Shown piece after piece: positions 59,224 to 64,000 of a stretch of 64,000 nucleotides of DNA. The position numbers and the translations under genes are program-made. The notes beneath the pieces are model-generated. The model had not been told where the DNA came from. It made no database searches and saw only the letters and a list, made by a program, of their open reading frames with translations. Position 1 is the first letter of the stretch. Every line of letters starts with the position of its first letter. The stretch comes from Microlunatus sagamiharensis. GTDB taxonomy: Bacteria > Actinomycetota > Actinomycetes > Propionibacteriales > Propionibacteriaceae. Where the stretch lies: positions 2,046,001-2,110,000 of the forward strand of contig NZ_LT629799.1 of the NCBI RefSeq assembly GCF_900105785.1, written 5' to 3'.

Positions 59224-60306
59224 GTGAGTGCGAGCCCTGGCGTCAACGCCGACCTGACCGCCAGCGCTGTCGACCCGGCCTCGGTCCCCCTGCGCACGCT
59301 GGCCGACGGCAGCACCATGCCGGCCATCGGCATGGGCACCTTCGGCTCGGACCGCTACGGCTTCGCCCAGGTCGCCGAGGCGGTCCGTGGCGCGCTCAAG
59401 GTCGGCTACCGGCTCGTCGACTGCGCCTCGGTCTACGGCAACGAGCCCGACATCGGCCGCGTGCTGAGCGGGGCGTTCGGCGACGGCGTGGTCGCCCGCG
59501 ACGACCTCTTCGTCATGTCGAAGCTGTGGAACGACAGCCACGGCGCCGAGGGCGTGGCCCACTCGGTCCGCCGTACGCTCGCCGACCTCGGCCTGGACCA
59601 CCTCGACGGCTACTTCGTGCACTGGCCCTTCCCCAACCACCACGCGCCGGGCGTCGACACCGACGCCCGCGACCCGCACGCGCGGCCGTACCTGCACGAC
59701 GAGTTCATGGAGACCTGGCAGGCGATGGAGTCGCTCGTCGACGCCGGCCTCGTGCGCCACCTCGGCCTGTCGAACGTCACCGTGCCCAAGCTCGGGCTGA
59801 TCCTGCGCGACGCGCGGATCCGGCCCGCGCTGAACGAGATGGAGCTGCACCCCTGCTTCCAGCAGCCCGAGCTCTTCGACCTGTGCGTGGCGCAGGGCGT
59901 CCAGCCCGTCGGCTACTCCCCCCTCGGCTCCCCCTCGCGCCCCGAGCGCGACCGGACGCCGGGTGACCACGTCGACACCGAGCACCCGGCCGTCGTCGCG
60001 GCGGCGCAGGCGCACGGCGTCCACCCGGCACTCGTCTGCCTCAAGTGGGCCGTCGCCCGCGGGCAGGTCCCGATCCCCTTCTCGGTCAAGCGCGAGCAGT
60101 ACGTGGCCAACCTCCGCGCCGTCACCGAGGACCCGCTCTCGGAGCAGGAGCTGGCCGCGCTCGCCGACGCCGACGCCGGCGACCGGCTGATCAAGGGCCA
60201 GGTGTTCCTGTGGCCCGGCGCGCGCTCGTGGGAGGACCTCTGGGACGTCGACGGCACCGTCGCGACCGCGCCCGGCTTCGAGCGCTCGGTGCGCGCGGCA
60301 GGATGA
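59224..60306 (+). CDS. Aldo/keto reductase (AKR), operon with LacI and FucU
   Basis: 360 aa. GTG 59224 follows AAGGAG. The catalytic tetrad is visible: Asp in RLVDCASVYGNE, Tyr in the same stretch (VYGNE), Lys in FVMSKLWND and His in YFVHWPFPNHH. LKWAVARGQVPIPFSVKREQ is the NADP-binding C-terminal motif. A long insertion (DTDARDPHARPYLHDEF) is unusual for short AKRs. It could oxidise or reduce the imported sugar; the separate AKR at 61.9 kb is the better candidate for L-fucose dehydrogenase. Confidence 0.87.
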   Translation: MSASPGVNADLTASAVDPASVPLRTLADGSTMPAIGMGTFGSDRYGFAQVAEAVRGALKVGYRLVDCASVYGNEPDIGRVLSGAFGDGVVARDDLFVMSKLWNDSHGAEGVAHSVRRTLADLGLDHLDGYFVHWPFPNHHAPGVDTDARDPHARPYLHDEFMETWQAMESLVDAGLVRHLGLSNVTVPKLGLILRDARIRPALNEMELHPCFQQPELFDLCVAQGVQPVGYSPLGSPSRPERDRTPGDHVDTEHPAVVAAAQAHGVHPALVCLKWAVARGQVPIPFSVKREQYVANLRAVTEDPLSEQELAALADADAGDRLIKGQVFLWPGARSWEDLWDVDGTVATAPGFERSVRAAG

Positions 60307-60310
60307 GGAC

Positions 60311-61357
60311 GTGAGCGACCCGCGGACCAGGACCGGCAGACCGGGCCGTCCGTCGGTCACCTACAAGGACCTGCAGGAGCACACGGGCCTGTCGCTGTCG
60401 ACGATCTCGAAGTACTTCAACGGCCTGCCGCTGCGCGAGTCGAACCGCCTCGCCGTCGAGGCGGCCGTCAACGAGCTCGGCTACCGCGTCAACACCGTGG
60501 CCCGCAGCCTGCGCACGCAGCGCTCACGCACGGTCGGGGTGCTGCTGCCGGTGCTCGACAACAACTTCCACCTCAGCATCATCGCTGGGATCGAGGCGTC
60601 GCTGAGCGCCGCGGGCGTGGGGGTCGTGGTCAGCGCCAGCCGCGACGTCGAGGGCCAGCAGGGCAGCGTCGACGCGCTCGCCGACCGGATGGTCGACGGC
60701 ATCATCGCGGTCCCCTCCGCGCACGACGCCGCCCCGCTGACGCAGGTCTCCGCCCGCGGGCTGCCCGTGGTGCTCATCGACCGGCTCGTCGACGGGCTCG
60801 AGTGCGACGCCGTCGTGCTCGACAACGCCGACGCCGCGCAGCAGGCCGTGCGCCACCTGGCCGACCACGGGCACCGCCGGATCGCGGTGCTTGCCGGGCC
60901 GTCCGACATCTGGAGCCTGCGCGGGCGCTACGGGGGCTTCGCCGAGGCGCTGCGGCAGCGCGACCTCGACGCGGACCCCGCGATGGTGCGGACCGGACCC
61001 ATCACCGTCGAGTCCGGCGTCGTCGGGATGCGCAGCCTGCTCGCCGAGCCCGACCGGCCCACCGCGGTCGTCTGCCTCAACTACGAGCTCACCGTCGGGG
61101 CGCTCATCGCGCTGAACGAGTCCGGCCTCCGCGTCCCCGAGGACCTCTCCTTCGTCGGCTTCGACTCCCTCGTGCTCGCCCAGGTCACCAAGCCCCGGCT
61201 GTCGATGGTCGTCCAGCCCACCCACGAGATCGCCGTACGGGCCGCCGAGCTGATGCGCGAGCGGCTCGAGCAGGAGCCGGACACCCGGCCCGCCCGGCGG
61301 GTGGTGCTGCCCGCCGAGCTCGTGCCCGGCGGTTCCGTGGCGCGCCCGCGCGCCTGA
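60311..61357 (+). CDS. LacI-family regulator of the importer/FucU cluster
   Basis: 348 aa. HTH: SVTYKDLQEHTGLSLSTISK, hinge YFNGLPLRESNRLAVEAAVN and LGYRVNTVARSLRTQ. The sugar-binding domain follows (TVGVLLPVLDNNFHLSIIAG, VDGIIAVPSAHDAAPLTQVS, LSFVGFDSLVLAQVTKPRLS). GTG 60311 lies 4 nt after the AKR stop. It likely controls both divergent operons through the two CGAAACGTTTCG-like operators at 59042 and 59174. Confidence 0.93.
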   Translation: MSDPRTRTGRPGRPSVTYKDLQEHTGLSLSTISKYFNGLPLRESNRLAVEAAVNELGYRVNTVARSLRTQRSRTVGVLLPVLDNNFHLSIIAGIEASLSAAGVGVVVSASRDVEGQQGSVDALADRMVDGIIAVPSAHDAAPLTQVSARGLPVVLIDRLVDGLECDAVVLDNADAAQQAVRHLADHGHRRIAVLAGPSDIWSLRGRYGGFAEALRQRDLDADPAMVRTGPITVESGVVGMRSLLAEPDRPTAVVCLNYELTVGALIALNESGLRVPEDLSFVGFDSLVLAQVTKPRLSMVVQPTHEIAVRAAELMRERLEQEPDTRPARRVVLPAELVPGGSVARPRA

Positions 61358-61415
61358 CCCGCACCGCACGCCGCACCTCACCCGACCTCAGCAACCCACC
61401 CGCCAGGAGGCACCC

Positions 61416-61832
61416 GTGCTCAACTACACCCTCACCCACCCGCCTCTGCTGGGGGCGCTGGCCGCCGCCGGCCACGGCTCGCAGGTGCTGCTGGCCGACG
61501 GGAACTACCCCGCCGCGACCGCCAAGCCGCTCGGCGCCCCGGTGATCCACCTCAACCTGCAGCCCGGCCTGCTCAGCGTCACGCAGGTGCTCAGGCCGAT
61601 CCTCGAGGCCGTGAACGTCGAGGCGGCGCACGTGATGGCGCTGCCCGACAACGGCCACGTGCCGGCGCACGAGGAGTACCAGCAGCTGCTCGGCGAGTCG
61701 GTCGACTTCTCCGTCGTGGAGCGGTTCGCCTTCTACGAGGCCGCCCGCGGGCCGGACGTCGCCTTCGTCGTCGCGACCGGGGACCAGCGCATCTGCGCCA
61801 ACCTGCTGCTGACCATCGGCGTCCGGGCCTGA
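61416..61832 (+). CDS. fucU: RbsD/FucU-family sugar mutarotase, probable L-fucose mutarotase
   Basis: 138 aa, the length of FucU (RbsD is similar). TLTHPPLLGALAAAGHGSQV (His at the active site), LLADGNYPAATAKPLGAP and VERFAFYEAARGPDVAF are diagnostic; FAFYEAA is the FucU-type C-terminal motif. It interconverts anomers of the imported sugar so the dehydrogenase can use it. GTG 61416 follows CAGGAGG. Context with the fuconate pathway supports L-fucose over ribose. Confidence 0.88.
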   Translation: MLNYTLTHPPLLGALAAAGHGSQVLLADGNYPAATAKPLGAPVIHLNLQPGLLSVTQVLRPILEAVNVEAAHVMALPDNGHVPAHEEYQQLLGESVDFSVVERFAFYEAARGPDVAFVVATGDQRICANLLLTIGVRA

Positions 61833-61869
61833 CGTCCCCGGCTCCCCGGGCGGGTGTAGGAAGGCGCGC

Positions 61870-62868
61870 GTGGACGAGGCGCAGGAGATGCCGGTGCGCC
61901 GGCTGCGGACGGGGCTGGCGCTGACCGAGGTCGGCTTCGGCGGGGCGCAGCTCGGCAACTTGCCGACGGCCCTCGACGACGACGTCGCGCAGGCCGCGAT
62001 CGACGCGGCCTGGGACCACGGGATCCGCTACTTCGACACCGCACCGCACTACGGGCTCGGGCTCTCCGAACGCCGGCTCGGCGACGCGCTCGCCGGTCGC
62101 CCGCGCGACGCCTTCGCCGTGTCGACCAAGGTCGGGCGGCTGCTCGTGCCGACCCCGGGCCGGGCCGGCGAGCGGGACCCCGAGTTCGACGTGCCCGCGA
62201 CGCACGAGCGGGTCCGCGACTACAGCCGCGACGGCGTGCTGCGCAGCCTCGAGGGGAGCCTGGAGCGCCTCGGGCTCGACCACGTCGACATCGTCTACGT
62301 CCACGACCCCGACGACGAGTACGCCGAGGTCGCCTTCACCGAGGCGATCCCCGCGCTCGTCGAGCTGCGCGACCAGGGCGTGGTCGGCGCGGTCGGCGTC
62401 GGCATGAAGCACCCCGAGGTGCCGGCCGAGGCCATCCGGCGCACCGACCTCGACGTCGTGATGGTGGCGGGCCGCTACACGGTGCTGGAGCAGCAGTCGG
62501 CGGCCGAGCTGCTCCCGCTCGCGCTCGAGCGGGGCGTGGGCTACGTCGCCGCGGGCGTGTTCGGCTCAGGGCTGCTGAGCCGGCCGCGCCCCACCCCCGA
62601 CCTGACCTACGACCACGGGCCCGTGCCGCCCGGCCTGCTCTCCCGGGTGCACGCCCTCGCCGACCTCGCCGAGCGCCACGGCGTGACGTTGCCGGACGTC
62701 GCCGCCCAGTTCCCGCTGCGCCACCCGGCCGTGGTGTCGGTCCCCCTCGGCGTGCGGACCGCCGAGGAGGTCGCGCAGAACGCGGTGCGTTGCGCCGTGG
62801 CCGTTCCCGAGGAGCTCTGGGTGGAGCTGGAGGCCCTGCCGGGTCAGTCCGGGCGCACGGCGGGCTGA
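61870..62868 (+). CDS. D-threo-aldose 1-dehydrogenase-like aldo/keto reductase, probable L-fucose dehydrogenase
   Basis: 332 aa. The start GLALTEVGFGGAQLGNLPTA, then AWDHGIRYFDTAPHYGLGLS (Asp, Tyr), VSTKVGRLLVP (Lys) and HVDIVYVHDPDDEYAEVAF (His) follow the Pseudomonas L-fucose (D-threo-aldose) dehydrogenase/L-galactose dehydrogenase pattern. FPLRHPAVVSVPLGVRTAEE is the NAD(P) site. It oxidises the sugar at C1 to its lactone, the substrate of the lactonase at 50.7 kb. GTG 61870 lies 37 nt after fucU with a GGAAGG ribosome site. Confidence 0.88.
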   Translation: MDEAQEMPVRRLRTGLALTEVGFGGAQLGNLPTALDDDVAQAAIDAAWDHGIRYFDTAPHYGLGLSERRLGDALAGRPRDAFAVSTKVGRLLVPTPGRAGERDPEFDVPATHERVRDYSRDGVLRSLEGSLERLGLDHVDIVYVHDPDDEYAEVAFTEAIPALVELRDQGVVGAVGVGMKHPEVPAEAIRRTDLDVVMVAGRYTVLEQQSAAELLPLALERGVGYVAAGVFGSGLLSRPRPTPDLTYDHGPVPPGLLSRVHALADLAERHGVTLPDVAAQFPLRHPAVVSVPLGVRTAEEVAQNAVRCAVAVPEELWVELEALPGQSGRTAG

Positions 62869-62875
62869 CCTCCGC

Positions 62876-64000
62876 TCAGGCGTCGAGCGTGGCGCAGGGA
62901 CGCAGCGCGGTCGCCCGCTCCGCGCGGCGCGTGCGTACGGCCCCGACGACCAGGGCCACGAGCACCAGCGCGACGTCGAGCGCCCCGTACACGACGACGG
63001 TCGGCTCGAGCCCGAACCGCCCGACGGCCAGCCCGGCCGCGAGGGCCGGGACGCTGAAGGCGACGTAGCTGACGACGTACATCGACGCGAAGACCTGCCC
63101 GCGCGCACCCGCCGGAGCCGCCTCGCCGAGCGCGTGGACGGCGAAGCGGAAGGCCGCGCCGAAGCCGAGCCCGGCGACCACCGAGCCGACGACGTACAGC
63201 GGGGTCGAGCGCTCGACCAGGGCCCCGACGGTGACCAGGACGCCGAGGGCCAGGGCCGCGTTCCCGGACCACTGCTGCGGCCGCGGCGGCAGGGCGACCG
63301 ACACGGCGGTGCCGATCGCGCCGGAGACGAAGAAGACCCCGAGCACACCCCCGACGACGAAGTGGCTCCGCACGCCGAGGACGCTGCCGATGATCGACGA
63401 GCCGAGCGAGAGGTAGAGCCCCGAGAGCGCCCACGTGGCCACGAGCGTGGGTACGAGCGCGAGGAACGCCGGCCGCGTCTCCGCGGGCAGGCCGGCGCTC
63501 GGCAGCAGCGCGCGCCACAGCGGCGGGCGCTCCCCCGACGCGGGACGGACGGGCTCGTGGACGAACCACACCAGCACCGCGAGCACGAGGTACGCCGCGG
63601 CGAGCACCCAGAAGACGAGCTGGCGCGGCAGCGGCGCGAACTCGACGAGGGTGCCGGCGAGGACCGCGCCGAGCGCGATCCCCACCGCCGGGACGGCGCT
63701 GCTGACCACCGAGCCGGTCCGGCGGTCGGGCGCCGAGTCCATGATCATCGCCGTCCCGGTCCCGGCGGCGGCCCCGACCGCGATCCCCTGGACGACGCGC
63801 GCCAGGACCAGGTCGCCCGCTCCTCCGGCCCGGGCGAAGAGCACCATCCCCAGCGCGAGGAGCGCCAGCGCGGCGGAGGCGACCGGGCGGCGCCCGATGC
63901 GGTCCGACAGGGACCCGACCGTGAGCAACGAGGCGAGCAGCGCGACGACGTACACGGCGAAGACCACGGTCAGCGCGAAGGCCGACAGCCCCCACAGCCG
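62876..64000 (-). CDS. MFS transporter, 5' end beyond window
   Basis: 375 codons visible; the N-terminus runs off the right edge (the frame stays open through LWGLSAFALTVVFAVYVVAL). Helices and the MFS motif A-like loop SLSDRIGRRPVASAALALLA are clear; VQGIAVGAAAGTGTAMIMD and AGLGFGAAFRFAVHALGEAA are further conserved segments. At least 11 helices. It is convergent with the AKR gene (7 nt between stops). Substrate could be the sugar or an unrelated compound. Confidence 0.88.
   Translation of the reverse strand, partial: RLWGLSAFALTVVFAVYVVALLASLLTVGSLSDRIGRRPVASAALALLALGMVLFARAGGAGDLVLARVVQGIAVGAAAGTGTAMIMDSAPDRRTGSVVSSAVPAVGIALGAVLAGTLVEFAPLPRQLVFWVLAAAYLVLAVLVWFVHEPVRPASGERPPLWRALLPSAGLPAETRPAFLALVPTLVATWALSGLYLSLGSSIIGSVLGVRSHFVVGGVLGVFFVSGAIGTAVSVALPPRPQQWSGNAALALGVLVTVGALVERSTPLYVVGSVVAGLGFGAAFRFAVHALGEAAPAGARGQVFASMYVVSYVAFSVPALAAGLAVGRFGLEPTVVVYGALDVALVLVALVVGAVRTRRAERATALRPCATLDA

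Noticed and set aside
59224-60306. This aldo/keto reductase as the L-fucose dehydrogenase
   Set aside because: It has a general AKR layout with a long insertion; the 61.9-kb enzyme matches the D-threo-aldose dehydrogenase pattern much better.

Overview
The window is very GC-rich, densely packed DNA with many GTG starts, 1-11 nt gene overlaps and leaderless-looking promoters. The mtrA-mtrB-lpqB-comF-hpf block and an ECF sigma/zinc anti-sigma pair place it in an actinobacterial chromosome, probably Propionibacteriales/Nocardioidaceae-like (inference from gene content; no rRNA is present). About 58 protein genes are supported. I see no tRNA, rRNA, CRISPR array, IS element or phage gene.

Layout. 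(1) 1-10.4 kb, minus strand: a nine-gene, almost gap-free operon headed by a LacI regulator with a perfect 16-bp operator. It holds a sugar ABC importer without ATPase, two ADP-ribosylglycohydrolase-fold enzymes, a TIM-barrel/FGE-fold fusion, a class III CoA transferase and a CitE-type lyase. (2) 10.5-20.3 kb, minus strand: housekeeping genes (YcaQ-like glycosylase, long HPF, ComF, LpqB-MtrB-MtrA, YqgE, VanZ-like, malic enzyme). (3) 20.4-30.1 kb, minus strand: a secreted protein, soluble RskA-like anti-sigma and ECF sigma factor; then a VWA-DUF5682-MoxR-DUF5691-SWIM cassette of unknown function and a divergent DHPS paralogue. (4) 30.2-40 kb: secreted GH3-like and ScyD/E-like proteins, small conserved proteins, then a GABA/putrescine-type amine block (GabT, second class III aminotransferase, Lrp, APC permease) with a 5'-truncated saccharopine dehydrogenase remnant.

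(5) 40.1-51.5 kb, plus strand: a LacI-controlled operon combining oxidative deoxysugar-acid catabolism (FucD-type dehydratase, lactonase, SDR, FAH hydrolase, Gfo/Idh) with two related CaiB transferases, a MaoC hydratase and two solute-binding-protein-like proteins that lack signal peptides. (6) 51.5-64 kb: small membrane and secreted proteins, a POT transporter, a cytoplasmic (alpha/alpha)6 glycosidase, a second ATPase-less sugar ABC importer, an aldo/keto reductase, a third LacI regulator, FucU, a D-threo-aldose dehydrogenase-like enzyme and an MFS transporter cut by the window end.

Regions 5 and 6 together hold a complete candidate non-phosphorylative L-fucose route: mutarotase, dehydrogenase, lactonase, dehydratase, 2-keto-3-deoxy acid dehydrogenase and diketo acid hydrolase, predicted to end in pyruvate plus lactate. 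They share a 13-nt sequence in their control regions. A CCCTGAGCCTGTCGAAGGG-type repeat recurs in three intergenic gaps. The best candidates for undescribed biology are the CaiB/signal-less SBP/MaoC module, the ADP-ribosylglycohydrolase/FGE operon and the MoxR-VWA-DUF cassette.
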